A DNA stretch of 64,000 nucleotides, from the NCBI RefSeq assembly GCF_943193185.1, contig NZ_CALPDE010000007.1:20196-84195 (forward strand), read 5' to 3'. The notes beneath the pieces are model-generated. The model had not been told where the DNA came from and ran no database searches. It saw only the letters and a program-made list of their open reading frames with translations. The stretch is from Lactococcus ileimucosae. Its GTDB lineage: Bacteria > Bacillota > Bacilli > Lactobacillales > Streptococcaceae. The number at the start of each line of letters is the position of its first letter. The first letter of the stretch is position 1. This document shows, piece after piece, positions 44,654 to 55,956 of the stretch. The position numbers and the translations under genes are program-made.

Positions 44654-47590
44654 TTATTTACTTATACTCTCGGTAAATTCATCTGTATGATTTTTAGCGA
44701 TGCAGTGTTCTAAAACAAAATTATAGGCATTTTCGGCAATTACTTTTCTTTTTTCTGGACTTTCGACAAGCGCCTCTAGTTTTTCATACCATTCATCTGG
44801 TTGAGCCAATAGCCCTGTTCTTTCATCTTCAATCATTTCTTCAAAAGAGCCTAAATCGCTTGCTAGGGTTGGAATTTTTACAAGAGCAGCTTCAAGCCAC
44901 TTAATTTCTGATTTTGCCCGATTGAACACATTATCCACTAGGGGAGCCAAGTTAATATCCACTTGACTAATAAGTTTCGGCAGTTCTTTCCAATCTACAT
45001 AATCATTCATTTTGATTTGTTCTGAAAATTTTTGCAAGTCGTGTGGTAAATCGATATAACCGACGAGGTGGAGTTCTACATTGGGATATTTTTCTAAAAT
45101 TTGAACAATCGCTGGTTTAATCATTTCAAAATTTTCATTGTGTGTGATCGAACCTGAGAAATATCCTATTTTAACTTTTGAGTCTTCTTTTGAATAATCT
45201 TTGAGTGTTTGTTGACTGAGGTTCACCAGTTCTTGGCTGGCAAGGTTTCTATTTAATAATACATTTGAACTATAGTTTTTCAGCTCATCTTTGAGATCAC
45301 GAGTCGTTGTTATCACACTATCACACAAGGCCATCATCTTTCCATAAGAGTGGACGCCACTGTCATACGCGTGTTTCTCTAATTCAGAGAGATTTTGCGT
45401 ATAAGTCAGCAAGTCGGTGTATTTTGTATCAATAACAAGATCATCAATATCATAATAAACAGGCTTATTATACTTTTTAGCAAGCTGACACAATTTGTCC
45501 AGTTCTTCTGAGTAACCTGTACGATAGATAATGATATGGCTTGCATGTTCTGCATAACCCATCTTAAAGCTTGAAGCATTTACTACCCACACGTCAAAGC
45601 CAAGCGATTTTAGCTGTGCAGCTTTATTTTCGACACGATAGCGTGTACACTGTGGAATAGCATTTTCAACACCATCAATAATCAGGATGTGCTCTTTGGG
45701 TTTTGCATTCTTGATATCCTCCATTATCCCATCAATAACCTCTGGGGGATAGGATGTGTTTGACTTTATATAATCAATTAAAGCAGGAACTTCTGTTTCC
45801 CTTGTGATGCCTTGCCAGGCAAATTTGTCCTTATTATAGTTTGAAAATGCTGTATATTTTACTAAAGGCACTTTGAAATCTTTCAGCATGACAAGTGGAT
45901 GCATGTACATCGCACTATCACCATTATTGTTACTCACTGCACCATGCTTAAACCCTAGATCTTCAAAGTGTTTTGTAAACACAGTTTCATGCTTGCCAAT
46001 CGCTTTATTTCTAGAATTTGTATCGTTCACATCTTTCCAGTAGTCGATGAAACCTGGGTAAGTGAACATATTTTTTTCAATTACGAGGAAATAAGATTGG
46101 AGGTGAACGGGGATTCTTTTATATTTGTTGTAGCCCGTGAAGTCTTCTTGGGGTTCACCATAGGAAATGCCCCAGAAGTCCAATTTACGCTCAGCCATTT
46201 CCTTGAAGGTTATTTCCAAGTCCATAAAAGGCCCGACATTTGTATCATTCACAAGGAGAAGTTCATCATATCGTGAAAGACCTGTTTTTTCCAACTCCAG
46301 TATACCCTGTCTAAATGCTGCTGTGTCATAGCCTTCATTTGGCCGGAGAATTACTTCTCCAAAGCCTTCCAAGAATGTTTGGTCTTCTGGTACGAGAGAA
46401 CCATTGACAACAATGACGATTTTATGCGACAGTCTTGCTAGAGCCTCAAGAAAAATCAGCTTGTATTTTTGAAGCTTTTTATCGCCTGAATAAATGACGT
46501 AAACAAGTACACGTTTAGGATTAATATAATTATTTTTTTCACGTGATTTATTGCGTAAAAGCCCTAATATTTCTTTTTTTATTTTGAGAACAGGATGACA
46601 TTTTATCCTTAGGGCTTTAAAAATTTTCTTGGGGATTTTAAGCCACAAGTTTGGATGCCGTAAGATATGAGAAACCCGCTTGATATTTGTCACAATAGAA
46701 CTTCCCAGCCTGTAACTTTTTGACTGGATGATATTTTGTATATGTACCTCTTTGCTCTGTATCTCCCATTCTTTACGCTGGAGTTCTTGCTCCAAGTTCC
46801 TTATTAAGGCAAGACGTTCATCCGCAACTTCGGCCATGTCTCTGTAGTTACGCGCACTGACGATGAGGCTTTGTTTGATTGCTTGCGTGTACCTATCTCC
46901 AAGGATACCTTTATATTTGTCCAAAATATAGAGATAATCGTCAAAATACCTGTCCAAATCATCTCGCTGGCTTCGTGAAGCTTCTAGTACACGATAATTC
47001 AACTTAGTCTCTCTCACAAAATAAGCACTTGCACCATTGTTAAGAAAGAGGTTAAGCCAAAAATCATAATCTTCTAAACTTCGCAGATTCTCATCAAATT
47101 TCGCATTTCCAATCGTTTGAGTCCTTACCAAGGAGGACATGTCGATGACATTTTGAACCAGCTCATCATCAAGATGAAAATCGAGCTCTTCATGCAAAAT
47201 ATTACGTTCCTTTTCAAAATCCCAGAGTTGGCAGTAGGCGATGTCTACATCACCATGTTTTTTTGCCTCTCTAAGCAAGATTTCGATATGGTCTTTGTTT
47301 AAAAAGTTATCACTGTCGACAAATAAGAGATAATCACCAGTAATCTTATCTAGAGCAGCATTTCTTATTTTTACTACGCCTTGATTTTCACCTGAAAAAT
47401 AGCGCGTTTCTGGAAAGGGGGAGTCTGGAAGCAGTGAGGAAATAATTTCTCCAGAACGATCTGTTGAACCGTCGTTAAAAATAATAAGTTCAATATTTTG
47501 ATGCGTTTGCTCAAAGATACTTCTTATGCACTGTTCAATATATTTTTCATGATTATAGCAAGTGACTACAACTGAAATCTTATCATTCAT
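44654..47590 (-). CDS. Three-domain RgpF-like fusion: GT2, rhamnan synthesis F, GT4
   Basis: 978 residues. Domain 1 (1-225) is a GT2 (VVVTCYNHEKY, FNDGSTD, VDSDNF). A charged coiled coil (about 255-290) follows. Domain 2 (about 357-625) is the rhamnan synthesis F domain (RPNEGYDTAAFRQGI, LLLVNDTNVGP). Domain 3 (about 633-978) is a GT4-like domain (YYDIDDLV, EIKWLEAALVKIPTLASDLGS). RgpF elongates or branches the rhamnan. The extra domains suggest that several sugars are added by one polypeptide. It sits at the border between backbone and side-chain genes. Confidence 0.87.
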   Translation of the reverse strand: MNDKISVVVTCYNHEKYIEQCIRSIFEQTHQNIELIIFNDGSTDRSGEIISSLLPDSPFPETRYFSGENQGVVKIRNAALDKITGDYLLFVDSDNFLNKDHIEILLREAKKHGDVDIAYCQLWDFEKERNILHEELDFHLDDELVQNVIDMSSLVRTQTIGNAKFDENLRSLEDYDFWLNLFLNNGASAYFVRETKLNYRVLEASRSQRDDLDRYFDDYLYILDKYKGILGDRYTQAIKQSLIVSARNYRDMAEVADERLALIRNLEQELQRKEWEIQSKEVHIQNIIQSKSYRLGSSIVTNIKRVSHILRHPNLWLKIPKKIFKALRIKCHPVLKIKKEILGLLRNKSREKNNYINPKRVLVYVIYSGDKKLQKYKLIFLEALARLSHKIVIVVNGSLVPEDQTFLEGFGEVILRPNEGYDTAAFRQGILELEKTGLSRYDELLLVNDTNVGPFMDLEITFKEMAERKLDFWGISYGEPQEDFTGYNKYKRIPVHLQSYFLVIEKNMFTYPGFIDYWKDVNDTNSRNKAIGKHETVFTKHFEDLGFKHGAVSNNNGDSAMYMHPLVMLKDFKVPLVKYTAFSNYNKDKFAWQGITRETEVPALIDYIKSNTSYPPEVIDGIMEDIKNAKPKEHILIIDGVENAIPQCTRYRVENKAAQLKSLGFDVWVVNASSFKMGYAEHASHIIIYRTGYSEELDKLCQLAKKYNKPVYYDIDDLVIDTKYTDLLTYTQNLSELEKHAYDSGVHSYGKMMALCDSVITTTRDLKDELKNYSSNVLLNRNLASQELVNLSQQTLKDYSKEDSKVKIGYFSGSITHNENFEMIKPAIVQILEKYPNVELHLVGYIDLPHDLQKFSEQIKMNDYVDWKELPKLISQVDINLAPLVDNVFNRAKSEIKWLEAALVKIPTLASDLGSFEEMIEDERTGLLAQPDEWYEKLEALVESPEKRKVIAENAYNFVLEHCIAKNHTDEFTESISK

Positions 47591-47605
47591 AGGTATACTC
47601 TTTCT

Positions 47606-48940
47606 TTAGACAACTCCTGTTGGTTTTACTCTGAGAATAAAGCCTCGGTAGAAGACGATAAGGAGGTAAAGAACCATTATCGTAATCGTAGAAACTTTGG
47701 CAATGTTGGCGACTGTTTTTTCTGAAAGTTGAATGTTATATTTTGCTCCCAAATTTTGTAGAGCCGGGAGGAAAAAAATAATAAAGGGTTGCAGATAACG
47801 ACCAGAGAGTTCATCAAATGCAGAAAGGGTTCTCTGCCCAACATAGATTCCTGCAAATATCCCGACCCAGTTAATGAAATAAGTCATACCAGAAGTCCAA
47901 GCCGTCCACTTAGGATAAACTTGTCTAAACTCTCCCATAGCTACCCAACAGAATAAAAGAATCCAGATAATATTAAAGAAGTCTGGAAGATTCATCGGGG
48001 TAATCATCCACATCCTGCGCGCATTGGTTCCCATTGTTGCAAAGTTGAGATAGTTATTAAAAAAGACTTTTGTAAAGTGAACCAAGCCAAATTTTTCATT
48101 AAAAACGACAAGAGCTCCAACAATCAAGGAAGCAACTGTAAGGGCTGCAAGCCATTTTGTCACGGTCTTCATCTTTTTGAAGTGCGCAACCAAAGGTCTA
48201 TAAAACATAGGGAGACCAACTAGAGCAAAAAGTGAGAAAACATAGTTCTTCTTTGCGAAAAAGAGGAGCAAAACAGTGGCTAAGGTATAAAGGCGCTGTT
48301 TTTTGCTTAATTCTTTGAAACTCTTGATTTGAGTCAATTCTAAAAAATTAAGTGCAAACATCGCAAATACGATGAAGCTAAAGATATCATAGCTTGGGCT
48401 GGCGATTTTCATGAGGTAGGGAACCGTGAAAAGCATGACCATGAGCCACTTTCCTTGCTTACTTTTTTTGATGATAAAATAAAAACAGAGGGCAAAGAAG
48501 AGAAGATTAGCCAGTCTGCCCCCATAATCCATCACCCCAATACTTGGATAAATCAGTCGCGCAATGAGTACACCTACCGAAGCCGGAAGATGCATAAGAT
48601 TGATAGGAACAAAACTATTCCCATTACTTGTTAAATTGAAACGAATACCGTCATTTCCCAAGTCAACTTTTTTGAAAATAGTATCCTTGATACTGATAGC
48701 TGCTGTACTTCCTGTAACGCCTCCAATAGCTTCATTCTCCATTACACGGAGACTTGGCTTAGACATTACTTCGGGATGAGTAGATGAAAACTGGTTGTAG
48801 GCATAACTAAGATGATAACCTTCATCTCCTGTTGACATTGGTGGAGTAAGGAAGGTAGCCAATACGCCAAAAATGAGCACAACTATGATAAAGAATTTTT
48901 CTGCCGGGAGTTTTAATTTTTTATTGTTAGCTATGTTCAT
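47606..48940 (-). CDS. DUF2142 membrane protein, probable GT-C type, proximal copy
   Basis: 444 residues, about 11 TM helices. First extracellular loop has GDEGYH (Asp39, Glu40, His43), like the acidic motif of GT-C transferases that use polyprenyl-phosphate sugars. It may attach the GacI-type sugar to the rhamnan outside the cell, as GacL does in Streptococcus (inference). Overlaps the pyruvyltransferase gene by 14 bases. Confidence 0.75.
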   Translation of the reverse strand: MNIANNKKLKLPAEKFFIIVVLIFGVLATFLTPPMSTGDEGYHLSYAYNQFSSTHPEVMSKPSLRVMENEAIGGVTGSTAAISIKDTIFKKVDLGNDGIRFNLTSNGNSFVPINLMHLPASVGVLIARLIYPSIGVMDYGGRLANLLFFALCFYFIIKKSKQGKWLMVMLFTVPYLMKIASPSYDIFSFIVFAMFALNFLELTQIKSFKELSKKQRLYTLATVLLLFFAKKNYVFSLFALVGLPMFYRPLVAHFKKMKTVTKWLAALTVASLIVGALVVFNEKFGLVHFTKVFFNNYLNFATMGTNARRMWMITPMNLPDFFNIIWILLFCWVAMGEFRQVYPKWTAWTSGMTYFINWVGIFAGIYVGQRTLSAFDELSGRYLQPFIIFFLPALQNLGAKYNIQLSEKTVANIAKVSTITIMVLYLLIVFYRGFILRVKPTGVV

Positions 48941-49841
48941 TTTTTCTCCTTATAACCTTTTTTTTCAGCTTGGCGAGCAATGAGTAGATATAGTTTGTTC
49001 TTCTGTATGGAAAAGCTTTTAATAAAGCTTCTTGTTTCCCTTTAAGGTCAGTAATAGGTTGATATTCTTCAATAAGCTGCGTGTGATACTCTTGACTTAG
49101 AATCCTGTTTAGATCTGCTAATCGATGCTGCTTTCCTATTCCCGAATAATAATCTTCAAACTTGAAGTTTCCTCCGACAAGTCGCTCTGATAGATGCATG
49201 TGAATGTTTGGAATACCAAAACTATCCGCCACGATTAACCCGTGAAGAGACGAGGAAAAAATAAGTTTACACGATGTAATATCGGTAATCACTGCTTGTG
49301 GGGCACGCAAGACATCAATAATTTTAAATCTTGAGTCTGCTGCTAACTTTTTAATGAGGGGTTGGTCAGCTTCCTCGAAGTGAGGGATGATGCCTATTTT
49401 ATCTTCCTTGATCTGGCTTTCTTCATACACTTTGTTTACAAGAATTCCCGGATCTCCTAGAGGGAGCGCTGGAAGCTTCAAGTCTTGCTGTGTCAACTTA
49501 CCGCGCACCGCATGAAATTTTAACTTTGAAAAATCTAGGGATGAAAACTCATGCAAAGGATAAGTTTCCTTGATAGAGCCCACTCTTGCTTGAAGCGGAT
49601 AGATGGTACCGCTTCCCCAAATATGCATTTTTTTTGTTGGGCGACTGTGCTCTAAATCAAGCAAAATGTGTAGCAAACTGCCAACAGAAAGCATGTCAGC
49701 TTTCTTAATATCTGATTCATAGACAATTTCAATGTAGGAGAACAAATTTTGGATAATTTCAGGACCAAGCTCATCACCAAAATTTGGTTTACCTCCTGGA
49801 GCTTTCCATGAATAAAGTTTGATTTTCTTTTTTGGTATCAT
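48927..49841 (-). CDS. Polysaccharide pyruvyl transferase family protein
   Basis: 304 residues with the family C-terminal motif FSSSLHGLIVADSFGIPN and N-terminal NFGDELGPEI. The family moves pyruvate from PEP to sugars as a ketal; CsaB makes the pyruvylated wall polysaccharide that binds SLH domains. Some members act as glycosyltransferases, so the activity is not certain. Directly between rgpD (4-base overlap) and the DUF2142 gene, so it belongs to rhamnan or side-chain synthesis. Confidence 0.83.
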   Translation of the reverse strand: MIPKKKIKLYSWKAPGGKPNFGDELGPEIIQNLFSYIEIVYESDIKKADMLSVGSLLHILLDLEHSRPTKKMHIWGSGTIYPLQARVGSIKETYPLHEFSSLDFSKLKFHAVRGKLTQQDLKLPALPLGDPGILVNKVYEESQIKEDKIGIIPHFEEADQPLIKKLAADSRFKIIDVLRAPQAVITDITSCKLIFSSSLHGLIVADSFGIPNIHMHLSERLVGGNFKFEDYYSGIGKQHRLADLNRILSQEYHTQLIEEYQPITDLKGKQEALLKAFPYRRTNYIYSLLAKLKKKVIRRKNEHS

Positions 49842-50998
49842 TTGATTTCTTTTAAAAGTCCGTAAGTGCGCTTGTCTGAAGAATCTCTGTAAACAAAACT
49901 GAGCATTGGTGAAGCAGTGAGAAGTTCGGTTTCAATAAAGCCATCCTCTGCTACACGCTGCTTTATCCGTAGCGTTGCTACTAAGCCAAACTCTGTATTG
50001 TGGAAGTTCTCCATTGGGATTTCAATAGTATTTATAGTATGGATGGGTAACGAACCGCTGTCATAAACAATGCCGCCTCGTGTCACATCATGAAGACTGT
50101 AGGAAATAAACAAGTCTGACCTATCAAGCGTTTTATCGTAAAGCTCAACATTTAAATTTGCAGTGAAAAGCTCATCCGGTTTTGAAAGAGAGAGAGCTGA
50201 GGTGGGTTCAATTGTAATTTTTGCAGCTGATTCTTCTGCTTGACTACCATTCAAGTTATTTCTTGCAAGATTATCTTCAGAATATTTATTCGTAATATCT
50301 TGAATATTGCCTTTTTCAACAACACCTTCTTTAATATAAATGGCTTTGTTACAATATTTCTGAACAGCATTCATATCATGGGTCACTAAAATTGTTGTCT
50401 TTCCTGATGCTTTACGCTCCAAGAAATAGTCGTTACATTTACGCTGAAAAGCCTCGTCTCCAACAGCAAGTACTTCGTCAAGAACAAGCACATCGCCTTT
50501 AGCTTTTATAGCAACTGAAAAGGCCAAACGCACCTGCATCCCACTCGAATAGTTCTTTAACTTTTGGTTCATGAACTCATGAAGTTCTGAAAATTCAACA
50601 ATATCGTCATACATATGGTCGATTTCTTCTGTTGAAAAACCAAGCATTGCACCGTTCAGATAAACATTTTCTTTACCCGTAAGTTCCGGATTAAACCCAA
50701 CACCTAGCTCTATAAAGCTGACCAGCTTCCCATTAACAGTCACACTCCCTTTTTCTGGCGTGTAAATCTGAGAAATGATTTTTAAAAGTGTTGATTTTCC
50801 CGAACCATTACGACCAACAATGCCAAAAAAGTCGCCTTTTTCAACGGTGAAGTCGATATCTTTCAGCACGTGCTGTTCTTTGTAACCCTTAATGCCTCGC
50901 ATACGGTTCACCAAAGTCGTACGGAGACTCGTACTTGCTTCTGTTGGGAGGCGGAAGTATTTACTCACATGATCTATTTTTACTGCTACTTCTGACAT
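49838..50998 (-). CDS. rgpD: Polysaccharide ABC transporter ATPase RgpD
   Basis: 386 residues: ATPase domain with Walker A GRNGSGKST (62-70), signature YSSGMQ and Walker B VLVLDEV, then a C-terminal Wzt-like glycan-recognition domain (about 255-386). Energises rhamnan export with RgpC. 10 nt after rgpC. Confidence 0.93.
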   Translation of the reverse strand: MSEVAVKIDHVSKYFRLPTEASTSLRTTLVNRMRGIKGYKEQHVLKDIDFTVEKGDFFGIVGRNGSGKSTLLKIISQIYTPEKGSVTVNGKLVSFIELGVGFNPELTGKENVYLNGAMLGFSTEEIDHMYDDIVEFSELHEFMNQKLKNYSSGMQVRLAFSVAIKAKGDVLVLDEVLAVGDEAFQRKCNDYFLERKASGKTTILVTHDMNAVQKYCNKAIYIKEGVVEKGNIQDITNKYSEDNLARNNLNGSQAEESAAKITIEPTSALSLSKPDELFTANLNVELYDKTLDRSDLFISYSLHDVTRGGIVYDSGSLPIHTINTIEIPMENFHNTEFGLVATLRIKQRVAEDGFIETELLTASPMLSFVYRDSSDKRTYGLLKEIK

Positions 50999-51008
50999 TT
51001 TTTCCTCC

Positions 51009-51818
51009 TTAAACTATTTCTGCGAATTTATTGGCATTCTTGTTAAATACCCATAATCCTAAGCCAAAGACAAATACAGAAAGAACATAGGGAACAGCAA
51101 TTACTACGGGATTGTCCCATAGTTGCCACAAGGTAGGATTCGTATTGTTACTAAAGGTCAAGACATAGCGCATGTCTTGAATAATCTGTGCCATTGGATT
51201 GAGCATTTGAATCTTTGCCACCTCCAAATGATTGGTTGAAATTTGTGTAATGGGATAAATAATTGGCGTACCATAAAAACCAGCTTGCATGATGACTTCC
51301 CAGATTGGTCCCAAATCTCTAAAATAGACAAAGAATGTCGAAAGCATGAAGGAAATCCCTGTAGTAAAGAGTACAAGCTGAAAGAGAAGCGGTACAATAA
51401 AAATGACAGTCCATGACATCTGTACACCATTGATTAAAGCAAATATGGTAACCACAGCAAGCGAAATCATTAAATTAATGAAAGCATTTATTACTACCGA
51501 AAAAACGATAACAGACTTTGAAAAGTTTACTTTCCTGAGCATGTCGCCACGACTAACGATAGAAAGCATCCCTACTCCCGTTGTTTCACCAAAGAAACTC
51601 CAGATTGTAATACCTAAGAGCAGGGCTACTGCAAAGTGAGGTGTACCTTCCCCGAAACGCATAAAACGTACGAAGACTAAATACATAATCAAAAAGAGCA
51701 TGACAGGTTTGAGTATAGACCATAAATAACCAATGGCACTCCCTTGATAGCGGAGTTTAAAGTCGGTTTTAATCAGTTCTTTGAGTAGAATTTGATTTCT
51801 ACGGCTGAAGAAATTCAT
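51009..51818 (-). CDS. rgpC: Polysaccharide ABC transporter permease RgpC
   Basis: 269 residues, ABC-2 type permease with six TM helices and the conserved N-terminal RYQGSAIGYLWSILKP amphipathic segment. Forms the rhamnan export channel with RgpD. Overlaps rgpB by four bases. Confidence 0.93.
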   Translation of the reverse strand: MNFFSRRNQILLKELIKTDFKLRYQGSAIGYLWSILKPVMLFLIMYLVFVRFMRFGEGTPHFAVALLLGITIWSFFGETTGVGMLSIVSRGDMLRKVNFSKSVIVFSVVINAFINLMISLAVVTIFALINGVQMSWTVIFIVPLLFQLVLFTTGISFMLSTFFVYFRDLGPIWEVIMQAGFYGTPIIYPITQISTNHLEVAKIQMLNPMAQIIQDMRYVLTFSNNTNPTLWQLWDNPVVIAVPYVLSVFVFGLGLWVFNKNANKFAEIV

Positions 51819-52756
51819 TTGTTTTTTCCTTTGTATGCAAATTTTGTGAGGATGAGTGTACGGAAAATTTTAGTATGATATCCCTTATTTTTCCGTATAT
51901 CATATTGATAAAGCATTTGACGTCGCTTTTCTTTCGGCATCTCTAGTAGTTTAACATAGGCTTGGATGAGTTCTCTATTGTACACTGACATGTTGGCTGA
52001 TTGCTCTTTTAAGAGTTTCTGTGCCTGTTTTTGACTAGATTCGATAAGCCACCAATATTTTTCAAACCAGAGGTGGGGGTGTAACCACTTTTTCATGCGT
52101 TTCGTCCATGTTCTTGCACCCAGAACATTTGCATCATGTTGACGATAAAGATGCGTCGGTTGGTCAATATAAACCAGCTTACCAATAGCCGTTGCAAGAA
52201 GCGCCAGATACCAATCGTGCATGATGATATCATCAGTAGTTTTCCACTCTTTCGCTAGAGCATGGTTAATCATACTGGCTCCACCTGTGACCGTATTCTC
52301 CGTAAGTTCTTGGACCAATTGTGTATTTGCATGATCAGATTGGCTACGGATCATACTTTCCGATAGGACTGTCAGATCTTTGTCAACGACTTTGAGATCG
52401 GTGTAATACATGGTCGGTATGCTGTTGTCATTTTTTTCTGCTTCTTGCAAAATAATTTCTAATTTGTTAGGCAGCCAGTAATCGTCCTGATCGGCAAAAA
52501 AATAAAAATCTGCAGTATCAGCTTTTACCAATGCGTAGAAAGATGGAATGACACCGACATTTTGAGCTTTGAGCACTTGGATGCGGCTATCTTCACTAGC
52601 AATACGATCAATAATTTGGACGGTAGTGTCTCTCGAGCCATCATCACGGATGATGAGCTTCCAGTCTTGAAAGGTTTGTTTTTGAATGCTTTCGATTTGC
52701 TCTGCAACAAACTTTTCACCGTTGTAAGTTGACATTAAAATATTAACTTTGGGCAT
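51815..52756 (-). CDS. rgpB: Rhamnosyltransferase RgpB
   Basis: 313-residue GT2: LMSTYNGEKFV, IRDDGSRD, FADQDDYW, and a C-terminal HDWYLALLA segment typical of bacterial rhamnosyltransferases. In streptococci RgpB adds rhamnose to the growing rhamnan on a lipid-linked GlcNAc primer. Follows rgpA. Confidence 0.9.
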   Translation of the reverse strand: MPKVNILMSTYNGEKFVAEQIESIQKQTFQDWKLIIRDDGSRDTTVQIIDRIASEDSRIQVLKAQNVGVIPSFYALVKADTADFYFFADQDDYWLPNKLEIILQEAEKNDNSIPTMYYTDLKVVDKDLTVLSESMIRSQSDHANTQLVQELTENTVTGGASMINHALAKEWKTTDDIIMHDWYLALLATAIGKLVYIDQPTHLYRQHDANVLGARTWTKRMKKWLHPHLWFEKYWWLIESSQKQAQKLLKEQSANMSVYNRELIQAYVKLLEMPKEKRRQMLYQYDIRKNKGYHTKIFRTLILTKFAYKGKNK

Positions 52757-52785
52757 GTTGAAAGTTCTCTTTCAGTTTCAGTGGC

Positions 52786-53931
52786 TTATTTTATAAATAA
52801 AGTTTCATACTGGGTACAAATGTGATCCCAAGTGTACTTTTCTTCAATAATGGATCTTGCTCTGTATTTCAAACGTTGACGCGCTTCAGAGGACATCAGC
52901 TCAACCTCTGACAAAACGGTTAGTAAATTTTCCTTGTCAAAATAGATGACAGCATCCTCTGCAGTTGTTCGATTAAAATTCACCCCGAGAACGATATTTA
53001 CTGGTGTTGACCACATGGCTTCCAGAAGCCCTGGATTAGTTCCACCAACTTCGTGACCATGTAAATAAGCAAAGGCATGCTCACGAATATAACGCAATTC
53101 ATTTTGATCATAAACAGTGCCAACGAATTTAATTCTCGGATCTTTGTCAAACCCCGTTTGAGCACGAAGTTCTTCATAGTAAGGATTGCCTTCGTAATTC
53201 GTAATGATGACTAAATCTCGCGTGGTCTTACTTTCCATAAAATTGCGAATCAGCAATTCGTAATTATTTTCAGGCACAAAGCGCCCCACAATCAAATAAT
53301 AATCACTGACCCCATATTTTAGCAGAGTTTTAGATTCTGTCAAATCTGATTTGAATTTCTCCGTTCCATAGGCGATAACATCACTATTTACTTGCCCATA
53401 TTCTGCACGTAGATAGTCAAGAATCCCTTGATTATCACTAATAATCAAGTCCGCATGACGGACCATTTTTCTCTCGGCAAATTTAAGATATTTACGTACC
53501 GGCGCAGACCATTTTGTTCGGCGCCATTCAAGGCCATCTGGATTAACAAAAAGTTTACCGCCTATGCCATGTATTTTTTTGGCATAAATTCCGATAACTC
53601 CACCAATAGTGTTACCTAAAATGTAGAAAATAGGTTTTTCTATTCCCTCTTGTTTAATGATTTCAAGAGATTTTCTTATAGCTAAAATATCATATGCAAT
53701 AACACGAGCAGCACCTATATTAGGCACATCAATCACAAAGCAATCGGCCCCTAAATAATCAAAATGTCCATCAGAAAGACTCGTCAAATCCGAATTCTCG
53801 CTTTGACAAGCTACATGATATTTAATGTTTTCATTTTTTTTATGTTTGACGAGCTCTTCCACAAAAGTTTCAAAACCGCCATATTTCGCAGGAAGTCCAC
53901 GACTCCCTATGATAAAAATGTGTTTTATCAT
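52786..53931 (-). CDS. rgpA: Rhamnosyltransferase RgpA
   Basis: 381-residue GT4 with an N-terminal DUF1972 region (GSRGLPAKYGGFETFVEEL) and C-terminal GLLEAMWSTPVNI. RgpA/GacB-type enzymes add the first rhamnose to the lipid-linked primer. 54 nt after rmlD, with a GAAA-loop hairpin in between. Confidence 0.92.
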   Translation of the reverse strand: MIKHIFIIGSRGLPAKYGGFETFVEELVKHKKNENIKYHVACQSENSDLTSLSDGHFDYLGADCFVIDVPNIGAARVIAYDILAIRKSLEIIKQEGIEKPIFYILGNTIGGVIGIYAKKIHGIGGKLFVNPDGLEWRRTKWSAPVRKYLKFAERKMVRHADLIISDNQGILDYLRAEYGQVNSDVIAYGTEKFKSDLTESKTLLKYGVSDYYLIVGRFVPENNYELLIRNFMESKTTRDLVIITNYEGNPYYEELRAQTGFDKDPRIKFVGTVYDQNELRYIREHAFAYLHGHEVGGTNPGLLEAMWSTPVNIVLGVNFNRTTAEDAVIYFDKENLLTVLSEVELMSSEARQRLKYRARSIIEEKYTWDHICTQYETLFIK

Positions 53932-53949
53932 AATATTGATAGCCTCTCA

Positions 53950-53982
53950 AAACGAGAATTCTGCCGTTTCCGACAGAATAGC
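53950..53982 (-). other. Intergenic hairpin between rmlD and rgpA
   Basis: ATTCTGTCG pairs with CGGCAGAAT around a GAAA tetraloop. No U tract follows, so it is more likely a processing or stability element between the dTDP-rhamnose genes and the transferase genes. Confidence 0.55.
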
Positions 53983-53985
53983 GCT

Positions 53986-54885
53986 TTATTTCTTATTAAT
54001 ATCGCCTTTTACACCTGTTTTATCTGGGCGTAAATCACCTTTCGCAAGCATCTGAGCTAAAGCTTCTTGCCATGTTGGAATGTCAAAGCCCGTCGCTTTT
54101 GTTTTCTCTAGGCTCATTGCCGAATTAAAAGGACGTTTGGCTTTTGCTGGGAAAGCACTTGAATCAACAGGTATTACCTTTGTATCTGTATCCTTCAAGA
54201 TTTCTGATGCAAAGTCAAACCAAGTGACGTCCTCACCTGCTGCGGCATCGTTTGTCAAGTGGTAGTAACCCAAGTTGACATCATTGTCAACCAAGTAAAC
54301 CATAAACTCTGCCAGAGTACGCGTCCATGTAGGACGACCATGTTGATCGTTTACTACTGTCAAAGTATCGTGTGTTTTCGCCAGGTTCTGCATCGTGAAA
54401 ACGAAATTATGGCCATAGTTTCCAAAAACCCAAGCTGTACGTATCGTATAGAATTTCACACCAGATTCTTCCACGGCGAGTTCACCTAAACGTTTCGTAC
54501 GCCCATATTCCGATTGAGGATCAGTTGGATCATCAACCTCCCATTCTTGACCAACTGGTAAATCACCATTGAAGACATAGTCTGTTGAAACATAGACAAG
54601 TGTCGCTCCAACACGAGCGGCTGCCTCAGCCACATGACGTGTACCGTCAACATTGATTTTTTCATTCAGTGCCTTGCTCTCATCCTCAGCTTTATCTACA
54701 GCAGTGTATGCAGCACAATGGTAAACCAATTCTGGCTTGTTTTCATCAAAGAAAGTATCAACTGCAGCTTTATCTGTAATGTCAAGCTCATTGACATCTG
54801 CCGCAACATATTTCACATCACGTTCATCTAGGAGATGGCGCAACTCTGTACCAAGTTGGCCATTTCCACCAGTAATTAAAATCAT
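53986..54885 (-). CDS. rmlD: dTDP-4-dehydrorhamnose reductase
   Basis: 299 residues; GGNGQLGTEL nucleotide motif, YVSTDYVF and the YGRTKRLGE catalytic Tyr/Lys. Last step of dTDP-L-rhamnose synthesis, NAD(P)H dependent. 15 nt after rmlB. Confidence 0.96.
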   Translation of the reverse strand: MILITGGNGQLGTELRHLLDERDVKYVAADVNELDITDKAAVDTFFDENKPELVYHCAAYTAVDKAEDESKALNEKINVDGTRHVAEAAARVGATLVYVSTDYVFNGDLPVGQEWEVDDPTDPQSEYGRTKRLGELAVEESGVKFYTIRTAWVFGNYGHNFVFTMQNLAKTHDTLTVVNDQHGRPTWTRTLAEFMVYLVDNDVNLGYYHLTNDAAAGEDVTWFDFASEILKDTDTKVIPVDSSAFPAKAKRPFNSAMSLEKTKATGFDIPTWQEALAQMLAKGDLRPDKTGVKGDINKK

Positions 54886-54900
54886 ATCTATTCCTTTATC

Positions 54901-55953
<1,053 letters not shown>

Positions 55954-55956
55954 CTA

